From NCBI GenBank assembly GCA_028293725.1, contig JAQGOE010000122.1, forward strand, positions 1-55,812: a stretch of 55,812 bases of DNA. Reading direction: 5' to 3'. Below the pieces are notes generated by a model. It had not been told where the DNA came from. It made no database searches and was given only the letters and a program-made list of their open reading frames with translations. The position numbers and the translations under genes were made by a program. This document shows, in pieces, positions 34,866 through 42,989 of this stretch (within the stretch, counting starts at the first letter, position 1; each line of letters begins with the position of its first letter). This DNA is from Gammaproteobacteria bacterium (GTDB taxonomy: Bacteria; Pseudomonadota; Gammaproteobacteria; Steroidobacterales; Steroidobacteraceae).

Positions 34866-35789
34866 TTATCCTCTCGTATTTTTGCCCGAAGACTTTCGTG
34901 TCCTCTTGACCGTCCGGCCTGCGCGCACTTCCGCGGACTGGCCCTCGGACTCGCCCACTCTGTTCTCAGTCAACAGTACCGTCACGACGAAGGAATATCG
35001 TTGCGCTCCCCGGCTCCTGGCCGGAGCAATTTGTCCGCCCAAAGACTCTTCGAGGCCATTTAGCATCGTTGTCACCGTTGAAAGGCAGCGATCACGCACA
35101 ATCGCGACGTTAAGATCCGGCTTTACCGGAATTGCCAGTCGGTAGATGGAGGGCGGCTTGTTTGAGGCTTCGTCCGTTGCAGCGAGACGGATTCCGTCGA
35201 TGAGCGCAGGGGTTACCAGCGACAGGGAGGCAAGTCGGCGGCGCTGCCCAAAGGCTTTGGCAGTCATTAGTACGACGTCATTGCCGTCTCGGCGTACTGC
35301 GCCAATTCGACGCAGTTCTTCCAACACGGCGCGATGGGGAACATCACCTCCATAGAGTTTCGCGAGGCAAGCGAAGGACGTCGATGTACCTGAAATTCTC
35401 AGTCGCTTGGGATTTCCACGATGATCACTGAATCGACGATCCGCGCGCCAGGCGTGCAGCACTCGTTCGATCGGCATTTGTCCGGAGCGGCCCACCGGAC
35501 TCAAGGAGTCGCCATTCATCAGGATTTTTTTGACGTCGGCGCGACTTAGCCCCGTAAGAGCGGCGACCCTCGAGCAATTGACTCTGCCGTTGGCCTGTTT
35601 GGAAATTCGCGCTGCCGCGTATACGAACGCGTGTCGCGACAATTCACTAAACGTCTTTGGCGTCATCCCACGCGGAATTAGCGTGAGCGCCAACTCGCGA
35701 AGTAGCTCACGTAGCACAGCATTGCCGCGACCGATCTGTTGATTTGGATCATTTGGCCTCGACGCGTTCAAATGTTGAGCGGACGCCAT
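34866..35789 (-). CDS. DUF6502 family putative DNA-binding protein
   Basis: About 307 residues from the ATG at 35789; a TTG at 35807 is also in frame. An N-terminal helical part (VLRELLRELALTLIPRGMTPKTFSELSRHAFVYAAARI) is followed by a helix-turn-helix, VAALTGLSRADVKKIL. Next are the family block VLHAWRADRRFSDHRGNPKRL and SFACLAKLYGGDVPHRAVLEELRRIGAVRR. A basic C-terminal tail ends RKSSGKNTRG. Members of DUF6502 are uncharacterised; a regulatory role is inferred from the HTH. It forms a coupled pair with the shorter paralogue downstream. Confidence 0.78.
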   Translation of the reverse strand: MASAQHLNASRPNDPNQQIGRGNAVLRELLRELALTLIPRGMTPKTFSELSRHAFVYAAARISKQANGRVNCSRVAALTGLSRADVKKILMNGDSLSPVGRSGQMPIERVLHAWRADRRFSDHRGNPKRLRISGTSTSFACLAKLYGGDVPHRAVLEELRRIGAVRRDGNDVVLMTAKAFGQRRRLASLSLVTPALIDGIRLAATDEASNKPPSIYRLAIPVKPDLNVAIVRDRCLSTVTTMLNGLEESLGGQIAPARSRGAQRYSFVVTVLLTENRVGESEGQSAEVRAGRTVKRTRKSSGKNTRG

Positions 35790-35984
35790 TGCTAATGTCG
35801 AATCCAACTCCTCGACAGTGGAATCAGCGTAGTTACTTGTGCGCCCTCAATAATGCGCATAAGTAAACGTTAAATGAAGGGGGAGTTATTGGCGCTTTTG
35901 CTTAGAAATGCGATTGAGGCCTTATTGCGACGCGGTCGAAGAACTCCTCGCTGACGCAAATGCGGTGCATCAAAGTTAAGGTTG

Positions 35985-36011
35985 GCGGGGTACGACGCCA
36001 TCGTACCCCGC
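35985..36011 (-). terminator. 11-bp hairpin after the GISGGG repeat gene
   Basis: GCGGGGTACGA and TCGTACCCCGC flank a five-base loop, 42 bases past the stop of the repeat-protein gene on the minus strand. No clear T run follows. It probably ends the DUF6502/repeat-protein transcript. The rest of the 263-base gap (35790-36052) is A/T-rich and presumably holds the promoter of the DUF6502 pair. Confidence 0.6.
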
Positions 36012-36052
36012 ACTTCCACTCTAGTTGCTTGCGCGGCTAATTGCCGGTGCCG

Positions 36053-36979
36053 TCAGAGACCACCACCGCTGATGCCGCTGGCCGTCTTGCCCCCGCCGCT
36101 GATTCCAGCTGCGGTGAGTCCGCCGCCGCTGATGCCGCTGGCCGACTTACCACCTCCGCTGATTCCAGCTGCGCTGAGTCCGCCTCCGCTGATGCCGCTG
36201 GCCGACTTACCCCCGCCGCTGATCCCGGCCGCGCTGAGTCCACCGCCACTGATGCCACTGGCCGACTTGCCCCCGCCGCTGATCCCAGCCGCGCTGAGTC
36301 CACCGCCACTGATGCCGCTGGCCGACTTGCCCCCGCCGCTGATTCCAGCTGCGCTGAGTCCGCCGCCACTGATGCCGCTGGCCGACTTGCCCCCGCCGCT
36401 GATTCCAGCTGCGCCGAGTCCGCCTCCGCTGATGCCGCTGGCCGACTTGCCCCCGCCGCTGATTCCAGCTGCGCTGAGTCCGCCGCCGCTGATACCACTG
36501 GCAACAAAAAGCCCGTTATTGACCGGTTGAGTGCCCGTGATTTCCAGTGTGCTTCCAACAGCAGGCGTCACGGCCCCCTGCGCCATAAGAGATGTCAGGT
36601 CGACGGAAAGACCACTGACGGTCGCACGACCAATCGATGGCTGAACCTGCTGTACGGTTCCCGAAATGAAAATGGAAGTTGCGCCAGGTACGTAGAGCCC
36701 CTCCGACACAACTTTGGCGGCCTTGAGACTTCCGTCACCTAATGACTCGCCGTAAACCGCTACGGTATCACCCACAGTGACGCGATCAGACGTTCCGATA
36801 AGAACCTTCTGACCCAACACGACCGCAAATGTATGCTTCGCGTTGACGGACTCGACTGGGCCAACGAGGAGAAGCGGTGCGCTTTGCTCCTTGACCCCTG
36901 TGTTATTGGTGGTTGCGTATCCCGCAGCGCCAGCAGCGCCAAGGATTGCCGTTACAAACGTCGCGACTAAGCTCTTCAC
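36053..36979 (-). CDS. secreted DUF5666 protein with C-terminal GISGGG decapeptide repeats
   Basis: 308 residues. The signal peptide is MKSLVATFVTAILGAAGAAGYA. Residues about 35-155 contain two OB-like DUF5666 units (LVGPVESVNAKHTFAVVLGQ, VGDTVAVYGESL, SGTVQQVQPSIGRATVSGLS). From about 158 to the stop are 15 copies of a ten-residue unit, alternating ASGISGGGLS and AAGISGGGKS, with Thr or Gly variants near the ends. The last copy is cut by the stop after GGGL. It is rich in Gly and Ser with a Lys every 20 residues. Cell-surface or extracellular location is expected. It starts 21 bases after the DUF6502 gene upstream, so the two are co-transcribed. The function of the array is unknown. Confidence 0.85.
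   Translation of the reverse strand: MKSLVATFVTAILGAAGAAGYATTNNTGVKEQSAPLLLVGPVESVNAKHTFAVVLGQKVLIGTSDRVTVGDTVAVYGESLGDGSLKAAKVVSEGLYVPGATSIFISGTVQQVQPSIGRATVSGLSVDLTSLMAQGAVTPAVGSTLEITGTQPVNNGLFVASGISGGGLSAAGISGGGKSASGISGGGLGAAGISGGGKSASGISGGGLSAAGISGGGKSASGISGGGLSAAGISGGGKSASGISGGGLSAAGISGGGKSASGISGGGLSAAGISGGGKSASGISGGGLTAAGISGGGKTASGISGGGL
36056..36502 (-). repeat. 60-bp tandem array encoding GISGGG decapeptide pairs
   Basis: Seven full 60-base units plus a half unit. Each 60-base unit is two diverged 30-base halves. Neighbouring units differ by only a few, mostly synonymous, changes, implying recent expansion or homogenisation. The period is divisible by three, so several other frames are also open across it. 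Confidence 0.95.
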
Positions 36980-37000
36980 CCTTCCTCCCCGAGCGGCGAT

Positions 37001-37942
37001 TCATTCTTTACGTCCGAATCCTGCGAGTACGTCGATCTCCTCGACCGACCCCGCCTTGCCGCCCACACTGTCGTAAGTTTTTTTGGACTGCTGCTGATCC
37101 GCCTGCTCGGCGGCCTCTTCCTCGAAGAAATAGATTCCAACGCCGTACTTGCGCCCTGACTCGTTTTGCTCGGATGAAGCCAACCGCGTCAGGAAAGTAT
37201 CCAGTTCCGCCAGGAGTTCCTGGCCCCGCTCACCAGCAAGAGCCAGAAATTTGTCACGCCCGGATTCAGACAGCAGATCATCTGAAACAACGGTGCGTTC
37301 GAAGTACACCGGCTCATTGCCGGTGCGTAAAAGGTTGTGCACGAAGTTGGCCGTCACAACGCCCAGAAAACGTCCCATCCGCTCAATTCGAGTAACGTCC
37401 GCCCCTTGGGGAACGTACGCACGCGACAAACATCGCGCGGTCGTGCCGTCAATGACCTCGACCGACCTGGCGGCAACGAGCTCGTCCAGCAGGGCGTCTT
37501 CGTCGACACCTGGGCACGCGACGGCAACCAGCTCTTTAAAAGAGCGCCGTGGAGATCCGGGAACGGGCACCAAATCCAACTCCGATGCAAGGCCGTACGC
37601 GCCGGAGAAGCTGGAGTGCGTGTGCCACGCCGTTAACAGTGCAGTGATTTGATCGAGACTGACGGTCGCTCTCATGCTGTGTGGAGCACCGACACGGAGT
37701 GCATCGCGAAGCGCACTAACATCCGACCTCGGTAGTCCCGCCACGGCAGCGAGCCGAGCATCTGTTGTTGGTCTCTTTTGCTCCAGCAGACGGCTCTCGA
37801 GCGCTTGGATATAACTGCGCCGCACGACTCCCGCGATCTCGCCAGCCGAAATTCCATACTCAAATGCAACACGCATGAGTGGCCTGACCAGTGCGGCAAA
37901 CACGTTGAGCACTGCTTCTTTTTCTTTGCTGGTTTTATTCAT
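37001..37942 (-). CDS. DUF6502 family putative DNA-binding protein
   Basis: 313 residues with the full family layout. The N-terminal helices are VFAALVRPLMRVAFEYGISAGEIAGVVRRSYIQAL. The HTH is ARLAAVAGLPRSDVSALRDAL. Then come LLTAWHTHSSFSGAYG and a later helical part containing RMGRFLGVVTANFVHNLLR, with an acidic and Gln-rich tail. The ATG at 37942 has a near-consensus promoter 27 bases upstream. It is first gene of a two-gene unit with the GISGGG repeat protein, which it may regulate. It has more complete family features than the two paralogues to the left. Confidence 0.83.
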   Translation of the reverse strand: MNKTSKEKEAVLNVFAALVRPLMRVAFEYGISAGEIAGVVRRSYIQALESRLLEQKRPTTDARLAAVAGLPRSDVSALRDALRVGAPHSMRATVSLDQITALLTAWHTHSSFSGAYGLASELDLVPVPGSPRRSFKELVAVACPGVDEDALLDELVAARSVEVIDGTTARCLSRAYVPQGADVTRIERMGRFLGVVTANFVHNLLRTGNEPVYFERTVVSDDLLSESGRDKFLALAGERGQELLAELDTFLTRLASSEQNESGRKYGVGIYFFEEEAAEQADQQQSKKTYDSVGGKAGSVEEIDVLAGFGRKE

Positions 37943-37968
37943 GTTGCAGTGCGATTTCTTATTACATA

Positions 37969-37997
37969 ACTCTAATTCTGTCAGATACTTATGTCAA
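37969..37997 (-). promoter_or_regulatory. sigma-70 promoter of the DUF6502/repeat-protein unit
   Basis: A perfect TTGACA (37997-37992) and TAGAGT (37974-37969) are separated by 17 bases in an A/T-rich stretch. The -10 box lies 26 bases before the ATG. No clear ribosome site precedes the ATG. The rest of the gap to dgt (37998-38168) contains two weak hairpins and no gene seen. Confidence 0.7.
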
Positions 37998-38168
37998 TTG
38001 CACTTTTTTGACGCGCGCAGACCTAAATCTCAGTCGCCAGCCCAAAGGCTGTTAAAACATGAAGATGCAGGCGTGTGCGCCCGCAGCATTGCCGGGTTTC
38101 GGCAACAAAAAGGAGGGCGGTGCAATATGGAAAGCGGCAGACGCCGCGTTAGCAGACTGAAAGCTCAG

Positions 38169-39341
38169 TCACGTCCGCTCCCCAGCATCAAACATCCGCC
38201 GATGCTCCAAAATCGCATACCGATCCGTCATCCCCGCGATGTAATCCGCGACCGCCCGGGCGCGGCCGGCGGCGCCCTGGGTGGTCTCGGAGTGCAGCGC
38301 CAGGTCGCGATGTTCGGGGGGCATGAGACTTACGTCTTCGAAGAACGCCCCGAAGAGCGCTTTCAGGACGCGGCGGGCCTTGGACGTCATGCGGAGCACC
38401 TTGTAGTGCTTGTAGACGCGCTCACGGAGGAACTCCATCAGCTCGGTATGCTCATCGCGGGCGGTGTCGCTGAGGCCGGCGAGGGGCTTGGAAAGCTCGC
38501 GGACGTCGTCGATTGAGCGGGGCTGAGCCTCGTCGAGGCGGGCCTGGGTGGTGCGGATGAGGTCGACGACGATGAAATTGATCATGCGGCGGATGATCTC
38601 GTGGACGAGCCGCCGCTCGCCGAGGGCTGGGTATTGCGCGACCACGGCATCGTACTGACGCCGAAAGAGGCGGACTTCGCGCAGTTCGCTCAGGTCCACG
38701 AGCTGTGCGCGGATGCCGTCGTCGACGTCGTGGTTGTTGTACGCGATCTCATCCGAGAGATTGGCGATCTGGGCTTCCAGGCCGGGCTGCCGGCGGTTGA
38801 TGAACCGCTCACCCAGCTCGCCCAGCTCACGGGCATTGCGTACGGAGCAGTGCTTCAAAATACCTTCGCGGCATTCGAACGTGAGGTTGAGGCCGCGGAA
38901 TTCGGCGTACCGCTCCTCTAGCTCATCCACCACCCGCAAGGACTGCAGGTTGTGCTCGAAGCCGCCGTAGGGACGCATGCAATCATTGAGCGCGTCCTGG
39001 CCTGCGTGGCCGAAGGGCGTATGGCCGAGATCGTGGGCGAGCGAAATGGCTTCCGTTAGGGTCTCATTCAGACGCAGGGCGCGAGCCACGGAGCGCGCGA
39101 TCTGCGCCACTTCGATGGTGTGCGTGATCCGCGTCCGATAGAGGTCGCCTTCGTGATTGACGAAGACCTGCGTCTTGTAGACGAGGCGGCGAAAGGCGTT
39201 CGAGTGGATGATGCGATCGCGGTCTCGCTGAAATTCGCCGCGGAACTCCGGCTTCGGCTCCGCGTAGCGCCGACCGCGCGATTGCTCCTCGTGGGCGGCG
39301 TACGGAGCGAGATCGTCGCCACCTGACACGATGTCATCCAC
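38169..39341 (-). CDS. dgt: deoxyguanosinetriphosphate triphosphohydrolase-like protein
   Basis: 390 residues, HD-domain dNTPase that removes triphosphate from dNTPs. Metal-site residues are in [13 protein letters not shown] (His) and [13 protein letters not shown] (His-Asp) near residues 74-112; the distal Asp is in [16 protein letters not shown]. The N-terminal [27 protein letters not shown] is typical of the type 2 family. It overlaps the aroB stop by eight bases, so it is the last gene of aroK-aroB-dgt. Confidence 0.93.
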   Translation of the reverse strand: MDDIVSGGDDLAPYAAHEEQSRGRRYAEPKPEFRGEFQRDRDRIIHSNAFRRLVYKTQVFVNHEGDLYRTRITHTIEVAQIARSVARALRLNETLTEAISLAHDLGHTPFGHAGQDALNDCMRPYGGFEHNLQSLRVVDELEERYAEFRGLNLTFECREGILKHCSVRNARELGELGERFINRRQPGLEAQIANLSDEIAYNNHDVDDGIRAQLVDLSELREVRLFRRQYDAVVAQYPALGERRLVHEIIRRMINFIVVDLIRTTQARLDEAQPRSIDDVRELSKPLAGLSDTARDEHTELMEFLRERVYKHYKVLRMTSKARRVLKALFGAFFEDVSLMPPEHRDLALHSETTQGAAGRARAVADYIAGMTDRYAILEHRRMFDAGERT

Positions 39342-40422
39342 GCGCGGGCCCGAAATATTCTCGGAGCGTCCGCTCCAGGGCTGACTCCGGGTAGTCCGCG
39401 GTAATGAAGGCTTCCCCGATCTTCCGCAGCAGAATCAGGCGGATACGCCCGCTCTGGACCTTCTTGTCGATGCGCATGTATTCGTGGGCGGTCTCCGGCG
39501 ATACAGCGTCGATGTGGGTGGGCAGGCCGGTGCGGGCAATCAACCTCTCGACCCTCACCACGTCTTCGGCGGTCATGAGACCGCACTCCCGTGACATAGC
39601 GGCAGCCATCAGCAGCCCTGCCCCGATCGCCTCGCCATGCAGCCACTGCTTGTAGCCGGTCGCGGACTCGACGGCGTGTCCGAAGGTGTGTCCGAGATTC
39701 AGCAGCGCGCGGTCCCCCTGCTCACGCTCGTCGCGTCCGACGATCTCCGCCTTGATCTCACAGGAGCGATGGATGACGCGCGCCACGGCGGCTGGATCGC
39801 CCGCCAGGAGCTCTTCCATGTGGATTTCCAGCCACGCAAAAAATTGCGGATCGCAGATGAGCCCGTATTTAATCACCTCGGCAAGCCCGGCTCGCAGCTC
39901 GCGGGGAGGCAGGCTCGTGAGGGTGTGGGTATCCGCCAGCACGACAATGGGCTGGTGAAAAGCGCCGATGAGGTTCTTGCCCCCGGGATGATTGACCCCG
40001 GTCTTGCCGCCGACCGATGAATCCACCTGGGACAGCAGGGTCGTCGGCACCTGCACGTAAGAGACTCCACGCTGGTAGGTGGCGGCAGCGAACCCGGCCA
40101 TATCGCCTACGACACCGCCGCCGAGCGCCACGACCGTGCAATCCCGGGCAAAACGATTCGCCACCAGGACATCCAGGATTCGCGCGACATTCGCCAGGGT
40201 CTTGTGGGACTCGCCGTCCGGCAGAATGACTTCGACGACGCGACGCGGCTCGAGAGCGGCCGACAGTGTGTCCAAGTAAAGCGGGGCAACTGTCGTGTTG
40301 CTGACGATGAGCACATCGCGCGCCGGCACATGCTGGCGCAGCAGATCCGGCTGGCCGAGCAGGCCATCGCCGATCAGAATCGGGTAGCTACGACTGCCTA
40401 GTTCGACCTTCAGAGTATTCAC
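39334..40422 (-). CDS. aroB: 3-dehydroquinate synthase AroB
   Basis: 362 residues; second step of the shikimate pathway, converting DAHP to 3-dehydroquinate using NAD and a divalent metal. The NAD-binding [21 protein letters not shown] and [25 protein letters not shown] blocks are intact. Metal ligands lie in LAEVIKYG (Glu), [12 protein letters not shown] (His) and [10 protein letters not shown] (His). Lies 87 bases after aroK and overlaps dgt. Confidence 0.96.
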   Translation of the reverse strand: MNTLKVELGSRSYPILIGDGLLGQPDLLRQHVPARDVLIVSNTTVAPLYLDTLSAALEPRRVVEVILPDGESHKTLANVARILDVLVANRFARDCTVVALGGGVVGDMAGFAAATYQRGVSYVQVPTTLLSQVDSSVGGKTGVNHPGGKNLIGAFHQPIVVLADTHTLTSLPPRELRAGLAEVIKYGLICDPQFFAWLEIHMEELLAGDPAAVARVIHRSCEIKAEIVGRDEREQGDRALLNLGHTFGHAVESATGYKQWLHGEAIGAGLLMAAAMSRECGLMTAEDVVRVERLIARTGLPTHIDAVSPETAHEYMRIDKKVQSGRIRLILLRKIGEAFITADYPESALERTLREYFGPARG

Positions 40423-40509
40423 GTGACTGCACGACGCCGGGGTAGTCTGGCGTAATCCGCGCGGCAGTATACGTGCTTATGCATCGAACGTGCCGGGAGC
40501 CTCCGCCTC

Positions 40510-41037
40510 CTACCGCACCGCCCACGAGCCCAGCTCACGCAGAATATCCTCCGCGACGCTACGAACTCTCCGCCCGTCAGTCGAAACGACGACATCGGCG
40601 ATCTCGCCGTAGAGCGGCGCTCTCTCGGCCAGGAGTTGCGAAAGTTTGGACGTCGAATCGACGTTGCTCAGCAGCGGCCGCGTGCGCCCCTGCTTCACAC
40701 GCTCCACTTGCTGGGTGACGGACGTTTCGAGGTAAACCACGCAGCCACGATCGGCCAGATGCCGGCGGTTTTCGCCCAGCAGCACGGCGCCGCCCCCCGT
40801 GGCGAGCACGATACGGTCCATCGCGGTAAGGATTTCGATGGCCTCCCGTTCCCGCTGCCGGAAGCCCGCTTCGCCTTCCTTCTCGAATATGAAGGGAATA
40901 TCAACGCCGGTGCGGCGCTCGATCTCGGCGTCACTGTCGTGGAAAGTCAGATCCAGCAGACGCGCGAGATACCGGCCCACAGCCGTTTTGCCGGACCCCA
41001 TGGGGCCGACGAGAAATACGTTGGTCTTGCCGAGCAT
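40510..41037 (-). CDS. aroK: shikimate kinase AroK
   Basis: 175 residues. The P loop is GPMGSGKTAVGRYLA. The shikimate-binding Asp is in FHDSDAEIERRTG, Arg in FRQRE, and the GG(G) block is LATGGGAVLL. Start chosen at MLGKTNVFLVGP; an upstream in-frame ATG at 41058 adds seven residues. In most relatives aroK directly follows pilQ. Here a lipoprotein gene and a terminator come between, so it must have its own promoter. Confidence 0.95.
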   Translation of the reverse strand: MLGKTNVFLVGPMGSGKTAVGRYLARLLDLTFHDSDAEIERRTGVDIPFIFEKEGEAGFRQREREAIEILTAMDRIVLATGGGAVLLGENRRHLADRGCVVYLETSVTQQVERVKQGRTRPLLSNVDSTSKLSQLLAERAPLYGEIADVVVSTDGRRVRSVAEDILRELGSWAVR

Positions 41038-41095
41038 AGGTGGCCGCGAGCATAACAAAAGCGTCGAGAGTGGCTTTTGGCCCGTGACAAAAGCA

Positions 41096-41119
41096 AGCGG
41101 CCGCCCGAAGGCGGCCGCT
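41096..41119 (-). terminator. terminator after the Ig-like lipoprotein gene
   Basis: On the minus strand AGCGGCCGCC and GGCGGCCGCT flank a stable TTCG tetraloop and are followed by TGCTTTTG. It lies 27 bases after the lipoprotein stop and closes the pil transcript before aroK. Confidence 0.8.
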
Positions 41120-41146
41120 GCGTGGCATGCGTCTAACGAACACCCA

Positions 41147-42943
41147 TCAATTGTTCGTGAACGGAATGCTCAGGATGGTCTGCGACTTGGTGCCCGGCGA
41201 GACCACAATGATCGTGACATTTCCGGATCCGGGCGATGCCGCACCAATTACGGTCGACGTAAAGTTGGTACCGCCGACATTACCCTGGCAGCCCAGGATG
41301 AAGCTCGCGGTCGCCGGGCTGATCGTCCCCACGCCCGCATCGGCCGTCACAGTGACGGTCGTGCCGGCCGCCATCGGGTTGCCGTTCTGGTCCTGTACAT
41401 TAAACGTGAGCGCTGTGGTCGCCCCGTGGGTCACCTGCCCAGCAACGGTATTGGAAGTGATCTGAGCGCCGCCGGTCGACATGATGATCGTCGCGGACAC
41501 GCTAATCGCGAGTGTAGAGGTGGAGCAAGTAGAGCCCGCGGCGGTGCCCGAGCAAGTGATACCCACGAAAGAGCCTGTCCCTGAGTCCCGCTTACCGTTC
41601 TGGTTGTAGTCGAGGAAATACTCACCAGAATCGTAGTGGCCGTTCTCGTTGTCGTCACGATACGGCTCGCCAAGGTCGTCGAACGCATCACCCGTCTGCC
41701 AGAAGCCGCTGCCGTTCACGTCGGTGAACGACTCTTCGCCGATCGCGGTAGCGAGAATCGTGACGCGGCCTGCAGCCAGCAGCGGCGGGGTGTCAAAGTT
41801 GAGCTGAGGACGCGGGTTGGCGCTAGTCCAGGTGACCTTACAAGCGCCATCGCCCGGGACCGCCAAGGGCGTCGTGCAGCTGCCTACGATATGACCACCA
41901 TCGGTAGTGAACGAAACAGCAGTGCCATCGGGCGCCGGATTGTTATATCGGTCTGCAAGCTGCGTCGTGATGGGGACCGGAATCAGATCCTGGGTATAGG
42001 CTTCAACATTCGGGCATGCGAGGTTGCTGGGTCCCGTACCGTAAGTGGGTGCTCCGACCGCCAGTGAGAACCCGCGAGATGCCGGCAAGCCAGTGGTAAC
42101 CGTCAACACGCTTGATTGAGTACTGAGGGCCGGAGAGGCGATCGTTGCCGTTACCCGCACCGAGGTGTGAACGGTTCCGGCACTCACGACTGTTTGCACG
42201 GTGCCATCGGCCCCAGAGGTTGCCGAAGTCGGTGAAATACTCATCCCGCCGACAGTCGTATTCAAGCTGAACGTCACGGCCGCGTTGGGACGGGCTCCGC
42301 CAGTCGAATCCACCACCTTGAAGACCACGGTTGAAGTTTCACCCAACCCGGTACCCTTTAGACCGACGACCTGGGGCGTCGCGGAGACGAATTGAATGGA
42401 TCCGATGTTCGCCGCGGCAACGTTGACTGTACCCGTCGCCGTCAGCGTGGCGGTACCAACGACAGCAGAAGCAGTGACGACATCAGCGCCGCTGCAACCT
42501 TTGGCAGCGTAAGTTGCAGATCCAGTGCCGTTGGTAGTGGTGATCATGCCAGCTGCCGTGCCCGAACCGCTCGTGCCGGAGGCCACGATCGTTGCGAGGC
42601 CCTGACTCATACACGTCGAATTGAACGTGATAGTGGTCGGCGTCGCGCTGGTGTAAGGCGTGCCGGTCTGATCGACGATGTTTACCGTCAGACTCGTACT
42701 TCCGCCAGCAGAAAGGGTAGAGCTCGTCAGTCCGATCATGCCGGTCTGAAAGCCGGCGCCCGTGCCATTGCCCAGCGAGTACACGGGAGCCGTGCTTGTC
42801 GAACCACCATTGCCGGTCGTACTACCGGTCCCTCCGGTGGCTCCACCGGTGCCCGTGGTGAGCTCCCCGTTGCCGCTGTCACCGCAACCGCTCAGCGCGA
42901 GCGCAAGGGCTCCCGCGGCGAATATCGACGCTAATGTACGCAT
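41147..42943 (-). CDS. outer-membrane lipoprotein with Ig-like repeats
   Basis: 598 residues. A lipoprotein signal with lipobox ALSGC (Cys near residue 19) is followed by a Gly/Thr/Ser-rich stretch. Several bacterial Ig-like (Big_1/invasin type) domains follow, with repeated patterns like LTVNIVDQTGTPYTSATPT, VVFKVVDSTGGARPNAAVTF and LTFNVQDQNGNPMAAGTTV. A section near 435-475 is rich in D-x-N/D-x-N-G (VNGSGFWQTGDAFDDLGEP, DDNENGHYDSGEYFLDYNQNGKRD), like calcium loops. The frame is open to 43012, but the ATG at 42943 has AAGGA four bases upstream. It lies 46 bases after pilQ and is probably co-transcribed. A surface adhesive or structural role is inferred. Confidence 0.85.
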   Translation of the reverse strand: MRTLASIFAAGALALALSGCGDSGNGELTTGTGGATGGTGSTTGNGGSTSTAPVYSLGNGTGAGFQTGMIGLTSSTLSAGGSTSLTVNIVDQTGTPYTSATPTTITFNSTCMSQGLATIVASGTSGSGTAAGMITTTNGTGSATYAAKGCSGADVVTASAVVGTATLTATGTVNVAAANIGSIQFVSATPQVVGLKGTGLGETSTVVFKVVDSTGGARPNAAVTFSLNTTVGGMSISPTSATSGADGTVQTVVSAGTVHTSVRVTATIASPALSTQSSVLTVTTGLPASRGFSLAVGAPTYGTGPSNLACPNVEAYTQDLIPVPITTQLADRYNNPAPDGTAVSFTTDGGHIVGSCTTPLAVPGDGACKVTWTSANPRPQLNFDTPPLLAAGRVTILATAIGEESFTDVNGSGFWQTGDAFDDLGEPYRDDNENGHYDSGEYFLDYNQNGKRDSGTGSFVGITCSGTAAGSTCSTSTLAISVSATIIMSTGGAQITSNTVAGQVTHGATTALTFNVQDQNGNPMAAGTTVTVTADAGVGTISPATASFILGCQGNVGGTNFTSTVIGAASPGSGNVTIIVVSPGTKSQTILSIPFTNN

Positions 42944-42989
42944 GTTCCTTTTACCTGAGAAACTGGGTTGGTGACGCGTTCCTGCCGCA

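Noticed and set aside
35982..36742. Long open frames on both strands across the GISGGG array, including a Pro-rich PPPLMPLADL repeat frame on the plus strand
   Set aside because: They arise because the 60-base period has no stop in several frames. Only the minus-strand frame at 36053 has a signal peptide, a recognised domain and operon context.
37875..38516. Plus-strand frame starting near the A/T-rich gap and running antisense into dgt
   Set aside because: Most of it is a dgt shadow, and the part in the gap has no coding character, although a GGAGG lies before an ATG at 38126.
41040..41146. Possible small RNA between aroK and the lipoprotein gene
   Set aside because: The only structure is the TTCG hairpin, which is fully explained as the terminator of the upstream gene.
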